Counted from the first letter of the stretch, positions 33,195 to 42,293 are shown. The stretch: 64,000 bases of DNA from Streptomyces sp. NBC_00376 (GCF_036077095.1 NZ_CP107961.1:558001-622000); one strand, 5' to 3'. Notes: generated from the sequence alone by a model not told the origin. A program made the numbers and translations.

Positions 33195-34910
33195 GTGCGG
33201 ATCATCAGCAAGAAGACGGGTCTTCAGGCGGGTGCCATGGTGGCGGTCGCGGCCGCTGGATTTGGCCTGATCAGCTTCTCCGGGAACGAGGAGGCGCAGG
33301 CGAACAGCCCGGCCGCGTACAGCGTGAAGGGCTTCGACACCAGCCACCACAACGCCCACCCGATCCAGTGGTCGGCGTCCGTGAGCGCGGGGTACTCGTT
33401 CGTGTTCCAGAAGGCGACGCAGGGCACCGGTTACCGCGACCCGCAGTTCGCCGGTGACTTCGCGGGGGCGTCGCGGGCCGGGCTGATGGTCGCGCCCTAC
33501 CACTTCTACGACTCCGGTTCCGGCGCCGCCCAGGCCGACCACTTCGTCCGTACGGCCAGGGCCGCCGGCTACGACGGCAAGCGTGCCGGGCAGCTGCCGC
33601 CGGTGGTCGACCTGGAGAAGATCCGCGGCCGGTGCCCGGCCGGGGTGAACAACACCCAGGTCGCCGCGTTCCTCTCCAAGGCGCGTCAGGCGTTCGGGGT
33701 GAACCCCATCGTCTACACCTCGAAGGACTTCGCCGACACCTGCCTGCGCGGCAACACCGGCGCCCTGGCCAACAGCCCGCTGTGGCAGCCCCGCTACGAG
33801 AGCGGAACGCGTGAGCCCGCCCCGGTCGGCGGCAGGTACTGGTCGATCTGGCAGTACACCGAGAACGGGACGGTACCCGGCCTGCGGGGCAGGGCCGACG
33901 TCAACGTCTACAAGGGCACGCTGACCCAGCTCCGCGCCCTCGCCCCCCTCGCCCCCGGCCAGACCCCCACGAGCCCCGGCACGGGTACGCCGACGCCTTC
34001 CACGGGCAACGGCACCGGCACCGGAGCCGGTACGGGGGCTGGTGGTGGTGCGTCTGCTCCGGCCGCGGCCGTGTGGCCGCTGCTGAAGAACGGGGCGCGG
34101 GGCGTGAACGTCACCACCGCCCAGCACCTGCTCGCCGCGGCCGGCCAGTCCGTCACCGCCGACGGGATCTACGGCCCGAACACCCAGAACGCCGCCGCCG
34201 CGTTCCAGCGCGCCCACGGCCTGACCGCCGACGGCATCATCGGCCCGAACACCTGGAACAAGCTCGTCCGCACCGTTGGCCAGGGCGCGAACGGAGCCGC
34301 GGTGAAGGCCGCCCAGGCGCAGCTCGCCGGGTACGGCAACCGCATCGCGGTCGACGGTGCGTTCGGCCCGGCGACCCGGAACGCGGCCATGGCGTTCCAG
34401 CGGTCCCACGGCCTGACCGCCGACGGCGTCATCGGTCCGAAGACGTGGAACAAGCTGATCAACGGCGCGAAGTCCGCCCCGACCACGCCCGCACCGACCA
34501 CGCCCGCACCCTCGAACGGCAGGCTGACCCAGCGCCAGGCGCTCACGCAGCTCGCCGCGGCCGGGATCAAGGCACCGGTCGGCCGGACCTCCCTCGCAGG
34601 TGTCCGTGCCCGGACCATCCAGGGTGTCATCGCGCTGAAGAAGGCCAGCGGCTGCACCATCACCATCACCGGTGGCACCGAGTCCGGCCACAGCGCCGGC
34701 CCCCGCTCCCACGCCAACGGTTACAAGCTCGACCTGCGCACCCGCGACGAGGGCCGCTGCGTGACCAACTGGATCAAGACCACCCAGCGCAAGGCCTCTC
34801 CCCGGGGCACCGACGCCCGCTGGCACGGCACCCTGAACGGCATCTCCGCCGAGTACGTCTACGAAATCCCCCGCAGCGGCGGCGTCCACTGGGACATCAC
34901 CTTCATCTGA
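33195..34910 (+). CDS. Secreted GH25 muramidase with two PG-binding domains and M15 peptidase domain
   Basis: 571 residues. Signal peptide (MRIISKKTGLQAGAMVAVAAAGFGL...AQA). GH25 domain with GFDTSHHN and the DxE motif in VVDLEK; a Gly/Thr/Pro linker; two PG_binding_1 repeats (each with TADGIxGPNTWN/TADGVIGPKTWN-type ends); and a C-terminal M15-like domain with SHANGYKLDLR and GGVHWD zinc-site motifs. It should cut both the glycan and the stem peptide or crosslink of peptidoglycan. GTG 33195 has GAGGGG 7 bases upstream; the longer frame lacks a ribosome site. Confidence 0.9.
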   Translation: MRIISKKTGLQAGAMVAVAAAGFGLISFSGNEEAQANSPAAYSVKGFDTSHHNAHPIQWSASVSAGYSFVFQKATQGTGYRDPQFAGDFAGASRAGLMVAPYHFYDSGSGAAQADHFVRTARAAGYDGKRAGQLPPVVDLEKIRGRCPAGVNNTQVAAFLSKARQAFGVNPIVYTSKDFADTCLRGNTGALANSPLWQPRYESGTREPAPVGGRYWSIWQYTENGTVPGLRGRADVNVYKGTLTQLRALAPLAPGQTPTSPGTGTPTPSTGNGTGTGAGTGAGGGASAPAAAVWPLLKNGARGVNVTTAQHLLAAAGQSVTADGIYGPNTQNAAAAFQRAHGLTADGIIGPNTWNKLVRTVGQGANGAAVKAAQAQLAGYGNRIAVDGAFGPATRNAAMAFQRSHGLTADGVIGPKTWNKLINGAKSAPTTPAPTTPAPSNGRLTQRQALTQLAAAGIKAPVGRTSLAGVRARTIQGVIALKKASGCTITITGGTESGHSAGPRSHANGYKLDLRTRDEGRCVTNWIKTTQRKASPRGTDARWHGTLNGISAEYVYEIPRSGGVHWDITFI

Positions 34911-34961
34911 TCCCCTCCAGGTCGGCCGGCAGTCGGCTGACATGTGCGCCACCAACGCCCG

Positions 34962-34993
34962 GTGGGCGGCACCCCGCACGGGGTGCCGCCCAC
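34962..34993 (+). terminator. Terminator hairpin after the muramidase gene
   Basis: Perfect 15-bp stem (GTGGGCGGCACCCCG and inverse) around CA, 52 bases after the stop, just before the ISL3 target site. Confidence 0.7.
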
Positions 34994-35085
34994 TGATGGG
35001 GCTCGTTGATTTTGGTTCTGTCCGCACTTTCGTGAACGATCTCCCAACACCCTCTCTGCCAGCCGGTCGGTACGATCGATGGGTG

Positions 35086-35601
35086 ATGGACGAACCTGTG
35101 ATAGAGCTGTCAGACGCTGAGAAGCGCCGCGTCTGGGACCGCTTCTACGAGAAGTTCAGCTTCCAGCCGAGCATGAGTCCGTCCAAGTGGCCGGCCATCA
35201 AAGAGCCCGGCGCATCAGTCACATGGAGTCTGGCGACGCTTCCCGACGAACCTGACTACGAGCGTCTGGACCGCCTGGTCGCCGTCGTCGAGCAAGGACT
35301 GTCCTCCTGCGTTGGCCCGTCGGGCACTCTGTTCGCCCTCGACTGGCAGCACCCGTCGTACCGCTTCGCACCGCAAGAGGTGGGCGGTCCTGGACAACCG
35401 GCCTGGCCGTTGAGCCCGTATCCCGACGGGGACTACTTCATCTTCCTTGCAGAGGACTTCCGCTTCGGCAGCTTCGGACACCCCTGGGAAGAGTCTCTCT
35501 GCCTGTTCGGTGAGGAACTTCTCGACGTCGCGGCCACGGAGGTCGACAACGTTCTTGGCCCGCCGATCCGGAGGTCAGGCAAGGCGGTAGGCCCGGCCTG
35601 A
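35086..35601 (+). CDS. DUF2716 protein carried by ISL3
   Basis: 171 residues, soluble. LSDAEKRRVWDRFYEKFSFQPS, then TWSLATLPD, LFALDWQHPSYRFAPQ, YPDGDYFIFLAEDFRFGSFGHPWEESLCLFG match the DUF2716 family, Trp-rich Streptomyces proteins of unknown role. ATG 35086 (or GTG 35083). It lies 72 bases inside the left ISL3 end, convergent with the transposase gene and 13 bases from its stop. Passenger genes are uncommon in ISL3 elements of this size. Confidence 0.8.
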   Translation: MDEPVIELSDAEKRRVWDRFYEKFSFQPSMSPSKWPAIKEPGASVTWSLATLPDEPDYERLDRLVAVVEQGLSSCVGPSGTLFALDWQHPSYRFAPQEVGGPGQPAWPLSPYPDGDYFIFLAEDFRFGSFGHPWEESLCLFGEELLDVAATEVDNVLGPPIRRSGKAVGPA

Positions 35602-35614
35602 GCCTGGACCGGGC

Positions 35615-37201
35615 TCAGGGTCTCGCGAGAATGCGTGCCCGCAGCAGAGCGAATGTTGCGCGTCCGTACATGCTCCTCTTCAGCAGTTTCACGCGGCAGA
35701 CGTGACCTTCGACGACGCCTGAGCTGTAGGGCAGGGTCAGGCCGGCGGTCACTGCGTCGAAGTCTTGCCGCAGAAAGCTGCCGAACGATCGGATGGGACC
35801 GATCGTGGATTGCTCGGCTTCTCGGATCCACAGCCCGAGCATGGTCCCGCGGCGGTGCCGCACCAGATCGGTGAAGGCACGCGCGAGATTGCATGCCTCG
35901 GTGATGTCGGGGCATGCGATTCTGACCTCGTCGAGACGAGTGACCTCGCTGGTTGACAGACTTTCTCTGGGATGCATGATCCACGCCGTAATCGAGCGAG
36001 GGCTGGGAATCTGGGCCGGCGCTGCGACAGCCACTCCGTTACGGAGAGACAGAACGTCGCGAGACAGGGTTGAGTACCCTCCCTGGAACCCCTGCGCACA
36101 AATCTGGTCGTACAGCTCCTTCGCGCTGGTCACCCCCGATGCGAACTGAGCCTGAAGGAAAGGCTTGTATCGATCCAGGGGGACATTGCGCCGGTCACGG
36201 GCGGACGCAATCAGAACGTCGAGCTCTGTATCGCGATAGCGCCGGGCGGTCTTCCGGTCCAGGCCGACCCTGCGGGCCACCTCGCTCAGCGGGTAGCCGC
36301 CGTCGAGCATGCGGTTGATGAGTTCGTGTCGCTGTTGAACGCGCTGCACGATCAAAGTGGGAGGCAGCGCCTCCAGCAGGGGCATGCTGGGTGTCGGGGA
36401 AGGCGCCTGCTCGGCGTATTTCCGCAGGCAGGATCGGTGCTGCTGGCAGGTCTTCTCGACCGCTTGCGACAGATTCCGCAGCAGGTGCCAGCGGTCCGCA
36501 ACCTCCACTGCGTGCGGAGCCGCTTCCTTGATCGCTCGCGTGTAAGCACTGGCTCTGTCTCGGCAGACGATCTCCACTCCAGGATGGGCGACGAGCCAGG
36601 ACGCGAGCGTCTCAGACGTGCGATCGGGAAGAACATCGACGGGACAACGCTTTTCCACGTCGACGAGGATCGTTCCGTAAGTGCGTCCCCGCCTGAAGGC
36701 GAACTCATCCACGCCCAGAATGCGGGGTGCTCGTTGTGCGACGGGTGGAGCATGAAGGAGTTGCAGCAGCCGCATTCTCCCCGCTGGCACACCCATCTTC
36801 CGGCACAACCTGGATCCGGGGCGCCCTCCGAGCTCGGTCGCGATGGCATGCAACAGCTGCCGCAACCCCGTGCTGGCCTGGCGGTATCGCTCACTGATCC
36901 CGGCGATCTGCTCCACGAACGTACGCCGCACGCATCCGGTGTTGTCACAGAAGAACCGGCGAACCGTCAGCAGAATGACCGTCGACCGGCCGGCAACAGG
37001 GCGATCAGAAATCCTCCGCTCGTACCGGCTGTGGACGCGCTTCGACGGAACGCCGCAGGTGGAGCATGAGCGGAGAGGTGTCCGACTGAACGCTCGAACT
37101 TCGACGAGGCAGTCGTCGGCCGTGAAGCCTTCCATTGCAACGCCGTCGGTGCCTGGGTACAGCAGCTGTTCGATCGATCGCTCAGTAGCCCCCACCACCA
37201 A
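35615..37201 (-). CDS. ISL3-family transposase
   Basis: 528 residues. N-terminal zinc-binding pair (CSTCGVPSKRVHSRY and FFCDNTGCVRRTF), an HTH, then the DDE core: D in ILGVDEFAFRRG, D in AVEVADRWHLLRNL, E in SSGVVEGHVCRVKLLKRSMYGRA. There is a mid-protein HTH-like insert (YPLSEVARRVGLDRKTARRYR). All family landmarks are present, so probably active. Confidence 0.93.
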   Translation of the reverse strand: MVVGATERSIEQLLYPGTDGVAMEGFTADDCLVEVRAFSRTPLRSCSTCGVPSKRVHSRYERRISDRPVAGRSTVILLTVRRFFCDNTGCVRRTFVEQIAGISERYRQASTGLRQLLHAIATELGGRPGSRLCRKMGVPAGRMRLLQLLHAPPVAQRAPRILGVDEFAFRRGRTYGTILVDVEKRCPVDVLPDRTSETLASWLVAHPGVEIVCRDRASAYTRAIKEAAPHAVEVADRWHLLRNLSQAVEKTCQQHRSCLRKYAEQAPSPTPSMPLLEALPPTLIVQRVQQRHELINRMLDGGYPLSEVARRVGLDRKTARRYRDTELDVLIASARDRRNVPLDRYKPFLQAQFASGVTSAKELYDQICAQGFQGGYSTLSRDVLSLRNGVAVAAPAQIPSPRSITAWIMHPRESLSTSEVTRLDEVRIACPDITEACNLARAFTDLVRHRRGTMLGLWIREAEQSTIGPIRSFGSFLRQDFDAVTAGLTLPYSSGVVEGHVCRVKLLKRSMYGRATFALLRARILARP

Positions 37202-37375
37202 GAGCTGCCCTGGAGGAACGATCCGCCATCCAAGGCAGCCGAACCCCGTTCACGGAAGTGCGGACAGAACCTTGATTTTCCCCACCCAGTGCTCACGGTT
37301 CATCAAGCCTGCTCGCTTGATTCCCCACTCAGGGCGCGCCGGTCTGTGGATGGGCGCCACTCGGCAGGGCGGCCT

Positions 37376-38546
37376 TCTGACTTCGGCTCGTTGGGGGTGA
37401 ACCTTTTCGAAGTCCCTGACGCGTTCGCCGTGGTGGCTGTATTCCCTGTTGTGTGAGGTATGCGGATGGGGGCGGGCTGACCGCTGCGGGTCGGCTGCGT
37501 CGTGAGTCGGTGCGGATGCAGGCGGCCGAGTTGTTCGAGCAGGGAACTAAGCCGTTGGAGGTGGCACGGCGCCTGCGGGTGAGCGGGAAGTCGGCCTACC
37601 AGTGGCAGCAGTTGTGGCGGGAGGGCGGTGCGCCGGCGCTGGCCTCCCGTGGCCCGAGCGGTTCGCGGTGCCGACTGTCCCCACGCTGTCTGGAGAAACT
37701 CGCTGCGTATCTGGACCAGGGCCCGGCCGCGCATGGCTGGGTGGAGGACCAGGTGTGGACCGCGGCGAGGGTGGCCACGCTGATCGGCCGGAAGTTCCAC
37801 GTCTCCTACAGCGTCTCGGGGGCGACGAGGCTGATGCACCGGCTCGGTTTCAGCCCGCAGGTCCCTGCGCGGCGGGTGGCCGAGCGCGACGAGCAGGCCG
37901 TCACCGCATGGAAGGAGGCGACCTGGGCGGAGGTAAAAGAGCCCGGGCGGCCTGCGGGGGCTACATCTGCTTCGAGGACGAGGCAGGCTTCACCCGCCGG
38001 CCGCCCAAAGGACGCACCTGGGGCCGGCGCGGCCGCACCCCTGTCGTGACAGTCAGCGGCCGCCGCTCGGGACGTTTGTCGGTGGCAGGACTGATCGCCA
38101 TGCGGCCCGGCTCCCGCACCCGGCTGTGCCACCGCCTGCGCACCCACCCCTCCGGCAAGGGCAAGCGCCGCAGCATGGGCGAGCGCGACTTCACCGCACT
38201 GATCGACGGTGTCCACCAGCTCGTCAAGGCACCGATCGTGCTGGTCTGGGACCGCCTGAACACCCACGTCTCCCACGCCATGCGCGGGCTGATCGCCGAG
38301 CGTGCCTGGCTGACAGTGTTCCTGCTCCCCGCCTACTCGCCCGACCTCAACCCCGTGGAGTGGGTCTGGGCACACGTCAAGCGCAGCCTGGCCAACCTCG
38401 CCGTGGTCGCCCTCGACCGACTCGAGGCCCTCGTACGCAACCGGCTCAAACGACTTCAGTACCGGCCCGACACCCTCGACGGCTTCATAGCCGGCACCGG
38501 CCTGACCCTCGACACCCCAACGTCACCCTGACGAGCCGAAGTCAGA
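37376..38546 (+). mobile_element. IS630-family element
   Basis: About 1.17 kb. Ends share the inverted 16-mer TCTGACTTCGGCTCGT (37376-37391; inverse 38531-38546). TA follows at the right; no TA is seen at the left, so the usual TA duplication is not confirmed. One transposase in two overlapping frames. Confidence 0.8.
37453..38531 (+). CDS. IS630-family transposase, two frames joined by -1 shift
   Basis: The first frame (37453 to about 37935) has the HTH and winged-helix part (MQAAELFEQGTKPLEVARRLRVSGKSAYQWQQLW; FSPQVPARRVAERDEQAVTAWKEATW). The second has the DDE part: ICFEDEAGFTRRPPKG, VLVWDRLNTHVS, LLPAYSPDLNPVEWVWAHVKR. Frames meet at GTAAAAGAG near 37935-37943; a -1 slip on A_AAA passes from GTA-AAA to the second frame. 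Programmed shift or mutation cannot be told apart here, but the rest is undamaged. Confidence 0.82.
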
Positions 38547-38557
38547 TAAAGATCAAG

Positions 38558-39112
38558 TTAGCGCCGTCGTCCGCGTCCGCCCTGCCGTCTGCCCTTGTCC
38601 CTGCTGGGTCGTCTGCTCTTGGCCTTGCCCCTGCGCCTGCCCGGAGCCTGCACTGGGCGCCCCTGCCAGTCGATGCTGTCGTCCTCCGAGAGGCTCGCTG
38701 CATACGAGAGCGCATGCTGGATCAGCAGCGCCAACAGGCGCTTGGACTCCGCCGAGGGAAGCTCGCTCTGCCAGGGGCAGAGCGAGTACCAACCCTGGCC
38801 CGGATCCGTCAGGGGCGGGCAGGGCTCTGCGGGCTCCAGGGGCTCAGTCGGCGCTTCGGGAAGGCGCACCAGCAGCATGCCCATGCTCCAGGCGACGACC
38901 GCAGCGATGCCCTTGGCCGCAAGCACCGGCATCCCGAACGTCGCCAGGACGGGCCACTGGGGAGCAAGGTCCTCAAGCCTCTCGACCAGATCGGGGTGGG
39001 TATGCAGCTCCCACCCCTCGTAGACGTAGGCGCCGCGCTCCTGCGGAACGCCCTGCTGCCGCAGCAGGGCGAGCAGCGCCGTGTTCTGGGGCAGGTCCGG
39101 CAGCAGCGTCAT
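38558..39112 (-). CDS. Hypothetical protein with Arg/Gly-rich basic tail
   Basis: 184 residues from MTLLPDLPQNTALLALL. A globular N-terminal part (QQGVPQERGAYVYEGWELHTHPDLVERL, VLATFGMPVLAAKGIAAVVAW), a segment with LCPWQSELPSAESKRLLALLIQHALSYAA, and a strongly basic tail (RRRGKAKSRRPSRDKG and more). The tail suggests nucleic-acid binding. I do not recognise a family. Its stop is only 11 bases from the IS630 end, so the native C terminus may have been altered by the insertion. Confidence 0.6.
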   Translation of the reverse strand: MTLLPDLPQNTALLALLRQQGVPQERGAYVYEGWELHTHPDLVERLEDLAPQWPVLATFGMPVLAAKGIAAVVAWSMGMLLVRLPEAPTEPLEPAEPCPPLTDPGQGWYSLCPWQSELPSAESKRLLALLIQHALSYAASLSEDDSIDWQGRPVQAPGRRRGKAKSRRPSRDKGRRQGGRGRRR

Positions 39113-39293
39113 GCCTCGACACGCTACGCGCCGTTCAACAGTGGGGACAGTGGTGGCGCTCCTCTCCAGCAGGCTCACCGAACCGGCACCATTCGGCAGT
39201 ACTGGTACGGCCCGGTGGTGTCAGGCCGCTCCCGTCCTCTGCCCGCCACCGGGGCGAATCCGTAGAATGATCACGACTCGATACGCGCCCTAG

Positions 39294-40691
39294 TACTGCA
39301 ACGGTGTTTGTCGTGACGGGTGGTCAGTCGGTGGGGCGTGGCCTCGTTGTTTGTAGTGGCTGGTTCGGGCTTGGTGTTGTCGTTTTCGGCGCCAGGTCGA
39401 CCAGTGCAGGATGTGGTCGACGGGTGCGTGCCGTCGGTTGGTGAGGCGGTGGATCAGGCGTCTGATCTCGGCGAGGCTGAGGTGGATGAGCTGGGAGGAT
39501 CCGTTTCTGCTTTCCCGGTGTCGAGCTGGCGGGCCCGCAGGACGGTGAGGCAGGCGTGGGCGGCCATGGCCAGGGTGATGTGGCGGTGCCAGCCGGGGTA
39601 GCGGCGGACCTGGTAGTCGTCCAGGCCGCACTCCTGCTTTGCGGTCTGGAAGCATTCCTCGATCGCCCAGCGGCTCCCGGCGATGTGGATCAGCTCGTCC
39701 AGGGTGGCGTCGGCCGGGCCGTAGGCGATGTAGTAGGAGAGCTCTTGGGGACGGGCAACGCTGCGACGGGCGATCACCCAATGCCGGCGGTCGGGCCGGT
39801 GCCAGGGGCGGACTTCGACGCGTGCCCAGTCATAGACGCGGGGCCCGTGGGAGCCCTGGCCGCACGAGCGGCGTTTCCATTTCTGCCGGGGCAGGGCGGG
39901 AAATAGATCGCTCACGGGGTGGTCGATGGCCCAGCGGGTGACGACCGTGTCGTGGCGGGTGGTGGCCATGACGTGGAAGACGTCCGCCTGTTCCAGCTCA
40001 GAGCGCCAGCCCTTGCTGTAGCCGTAGCCGGCATCTGCGGTCACCCAGCGGAACGGGATCTTGCCGGCGATCGCGCGGCGGACCATCTCCTTGGCCATCG
40101 CCACCTTCGTCGCGAAGCCGACCTCGTCGTCAATGCCGGCCCGGCGGCACCGCTCTCGGTCGTCCGTCCAGGAGGCAGGCAGATACAGACGGCGGTCGAT
40201 CAGCGTTCGTCCGAGCGGGGCCGCATAGGCGAGGAAGACACCGACCTGGCAGTTCTCCGTGCGGCCCGCGGTGCCGGAGTACTGCCGTTGCACCCCGGCC
40301 GAACCGGTGCCCTTCTTCAGGAAGCCGGTGTCGTCCACGATCAGCACCGCACCAGGATCGCCGAGATGCTCGACCACGTAGTCACGCACATCGTCCAGAA
40401 CCTCGTCGGCGTCCCACTCGATCCGGTTCAACAGCCGGTGGATGCGGTCCGGACCTGCGTGGCCGGCTTCTTCGGCCAGCGTCCAGCCGTTCTTCCGCTG
40501 CAACGGGGCTACGAGTCCCCGCATATAGGCAAGAGCTGACTCACGAGGCTCCGATCTGCCGAATCGGTGAAGAAACCGCCCTTGCACCGCACCCAACTCA
40601 CCGGCCCACGACCTGACCTCAGCAAGATCCCCACCCATGACAACACCAACGATCGACCTGCCTACCCGTCACAGCAAACACCGTTGCAGTA
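39294..40691 (-). mobile_element. IS701-family element, distinct from copies 1 and 2
   Basis: 1398 bp with perfect 17-bp ends (TACTGCAACGGTGTTTG and inverse at 40675-40691), flanked by CTAG at the left (39290-39293) and TTAG at the right (40692-40695), i.e. a YTAG target with one changed base. Confidence 0.88.
39454..40638 (-). CDS. IS701-family transposase (second type)
   Basis: 394 residues. DDE motifs: LIVDDTGFLKKGTGSAGVQRQY, VTADAGYGYSKGW, SRWAIEECFQTAKQECGLDDY. About the same fold as the 421-residue type but clearly a different subgroup (PLQRKNGWTLAEEAGHAGPDRIHRLL at the N terminus). Intact. Confidence 0.92.
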   Translation of the reverse strand: MGGDLAEVRSWAGELGAVQGRFLHRFGRSEPRESALAYMRGLVAPLQRKNGWTLAEEAGHAGPDRIHRLLNRIEWDADEVLDDVRDYVVEHLGDPGAVLIVDDTGFLKKGTGSAGVQRQYSGTAGRTENCQVGVFLAYAAPLGRTLIDRRLYLPASWTDDRERCRRAGIDDEVGFATKVAMAKEMVRRAIAGKIPFRWVTADAGYGYSKGWRSELEQADVFHVMATTRHDTVVTRWAIDHPVSDLFPALPRQKWKRRSCGQGSHGPRVYDWARVEVRPWHRPDRRHWVIARRSVARPQELSYYIAYGPADATLDELIHIAGSRWAIEECFQTAKQECGLDDYQVRRYPGWHRHITLAMAAHACLTVLRARQLDTGKAETDPPSSSTSASPRSDA

Positions 40692-40949
40692 TTAGAGGTC
40701 GTCTCAGTTGGAGGCGAAAAATGAACAGAGCCGACATCGGGGCCAAAGCGCCCTTCTTGGATCGTTGGATCGGGTTGTGTCGAGAGCCTCGTGTGAACGA
40801 TCATCAGGCGGTGAACACGGACTACTGGGTGGTGCTCGCGGACACGGAGCGGGACTCTGCTGCGCATTTCGCTGGGGCGTGCGGGGTGACCGTTTCGGGA
40901 GCCAGCAGCTGCGAGGTGGCGGTGGGGTGTCAGGTCTCCCGGTGCCCGC
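40692..40949. other. Short region with an unrecognised frame
   Basis: A plus frame from ATG 40721 to 40990 (MNRADIGAKAPFLDRWIGL...NTDYWVVLADTERDSAAHF) has a coding look in its middle but overlaps the 3' end of the endonuclease VII-like gene on the other strand. Probably a remnant displaced by the IS701 insertion; family not recognised. Confidence 0.3.
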
Positions 40950-42293
40950 TCAAAACAGTGCTAGGCCCTCGCCGCTGGTGTCCGCGATGACTGGCCGGAA
41001 CTGGGCAGGGAGGCCGTCCAAGCGGTCAGGACCGGCCGCGGCGGCCACGGCAGGGGCCGTCTCGGCCAACCAGACACGAAACCGCTCGGCGGCTTCGCGG
41101 TAGGGGACTCGCGCCAGGACACGGTGCTCGCCGGAGGGACAGAAGTCGACGGCGACAGTGAGCAGGCAGGAGCGGGGCGCGCTCTGACTGCCCGCCCAGG
41201 ACACGCGCAGGACACCGCAGGGCTTGCGCCCGCGGGGGGCACGGTGGGTCGGACGCAGCGATCGGCAGGCTATGTGGGCGGTCCATGCGGCGAGGTGCGG
41301 CAGGGGCAGGGTGGTGCGTGCGCGGCAGCCGGGGCAGCGGTGCCAATGGCGGAGCCAGTAGTCGGCGTCGGTGTGGAAGAGGCGTGTGTAGCGGTTCGCC
41401 ACGCGGATGTCGTTGCTGTACAGGTGGTCGGGGCGTTCCTGTGTGTTGCAGGACTGGCAGACGGGGGCGCGGACGTAGCCGTGTTCGTGGCAGTGGTCGA
41501 GCACGGTGGCGGGCGCAGTGCGGCAGACGGCGCACGCCCACCCAGCCACCCTGCGGGAGGTACCGGTCTTCCTGCTGAGCACCGAGTACAGCTGGCCTTC
41601 CAGCTCTTTGTTGTACGGGCGCAGTGAGGCGGTGGGGCCCTCGGGGCTCGTCGTCTGCCGACTGCCGGCGTCTCGGGCCTGCCGGGGGTGGGAGGGCGGC
41701 TCGGTGACGGCTGCGCTTGCCTGGCGGGTCCGCGCGGCTTGCACCCACTGCGTTTCGGCGTGCTCGGCCGCGTCCAGCAGCCTGACCACAGCGCGCGGCA
41801 GCCACCACGTGCGCTGCGTCCCGTCGCGGGTCTGCTCCACGAGAATCTGTCGCCAGTCGATCCCCGCCAGATGGTACGGCCGGCCGGCTTCACGTCGTGC
41901 TGCCCGCTCGGGGCCGCCCAGCTCCTGAAGTTCCCCCATGATGCGCTGGCGCCAACGCAGCGGCGTTTCCTCGTTGCACTCCTGCCTCGGCGCCCCACGA
42001 AACGGACCGATACGGACCAGGTCCTGCCGGTCCATCCCAACCGCGTTCAATTCCGCGGCCGCCCGGCGCACCTCAACCTCCGGAACACTCCACTGACCGT
42101 TGCTCGCCCTCACCGTCGCCACCACATGGCTGCCGAGCAGGACGTACCTCACCTGGGCACGGGCAGGAGAGCAGGTGAATGCCCCAGAAGCCGTCGGCAC
42201 AGCACTGGCGGCGGTCAAGTCGACCCACAGAGTGTCCGCGGCAACCAGGGTGATCAGGCCGTCCGTGCGACCGGGCATGACACGATCTGACAT
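40950..42293 (-). CDS. Endonuclease VII-type HNH protein
   Basis: 447 residues. The middle has CAVCRTAPATVLDHCHEHGYVRAPVCQSCNTQE (seen in two parts), the zinc and His-metal motif of recombination endonuclease VII (T4 gp49-like HNH). A second Cys pair (CPGCRARTTLP) follows. The N-terminal 200 residues (with QWVQAARTRQASAA) are not recognised, so this is not a plain phage resolvase. Possible jobs: branch-cutting nuclease of a mobile element or a defence protein. A full-length frame with a clear C terminus. Not in an operon. Confidence 0.75.
   Translation of the reverse strand: MSDRVMPGRTDGLITLVAADTLWVDLTAASAVPTASGAFTCSPARAQVRYVLLGSHVVATVRASNGQWSVPEVEVRRAAAELNAVGMDRQDLVRIGPFRGAPRQECNEETPLRWRQRIMGELQELGGPERAARREAGRPYHLAGIDWRQILVEQTRDGTQRTWWLPRAVVRLLDAAEHAETQWVQAARTRQASAAVTEPPSHPRQARDAGSRQTTSPEGPTASLRPYNKELEGQLYSVLSRKTGTSRRVAGWACAVCRTAPATVLDHCHEHGYVRAPVCQSCNTQERPDHLYSNDIRVANRYTRLFHTDADYWLRHWHRCPGCRARTTLPLPHLAAWTAHIACRSLRPTHRAPRGRKPCGVLRVSWAGSQSAPRSCLLTVAVDFCPSGEHRVLARVPYREAAERFRVWLAETAPAVAAAAGPDRLDGLPAQFRPVIADTSGEGLALF

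Larger units (their letters stand above)
35014..37272 (-). mobile_element. ISL3-family element with a passenger gene
   Basis: 2259 bp. Ends are inverted repeats: GGTTCTGTCCGCACTT then CGTGAACG (one mismatch) at the left, and the inverse at the right. An 8-bp duplication TTGATTTT flanks it (35006-35013, 37273-37280), standard for ISL3. Besides the transposase it holds a DUF2716 gene of opposite strand inside the repeats. Confidence 0.92.

Noticed and set aside
33081..35027. 648-residue minus-strand frame opposite the muramidase gene
   Set aside because: Antisense of a gene with a clear signal peptide and catalytic motifs; composition is a shadow pattern.
37453..38049. Treating the two IS630 frames as separate genes
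   Set aside because: They are the HTH half and DDE half of one transposase, joined by a -1 slip.
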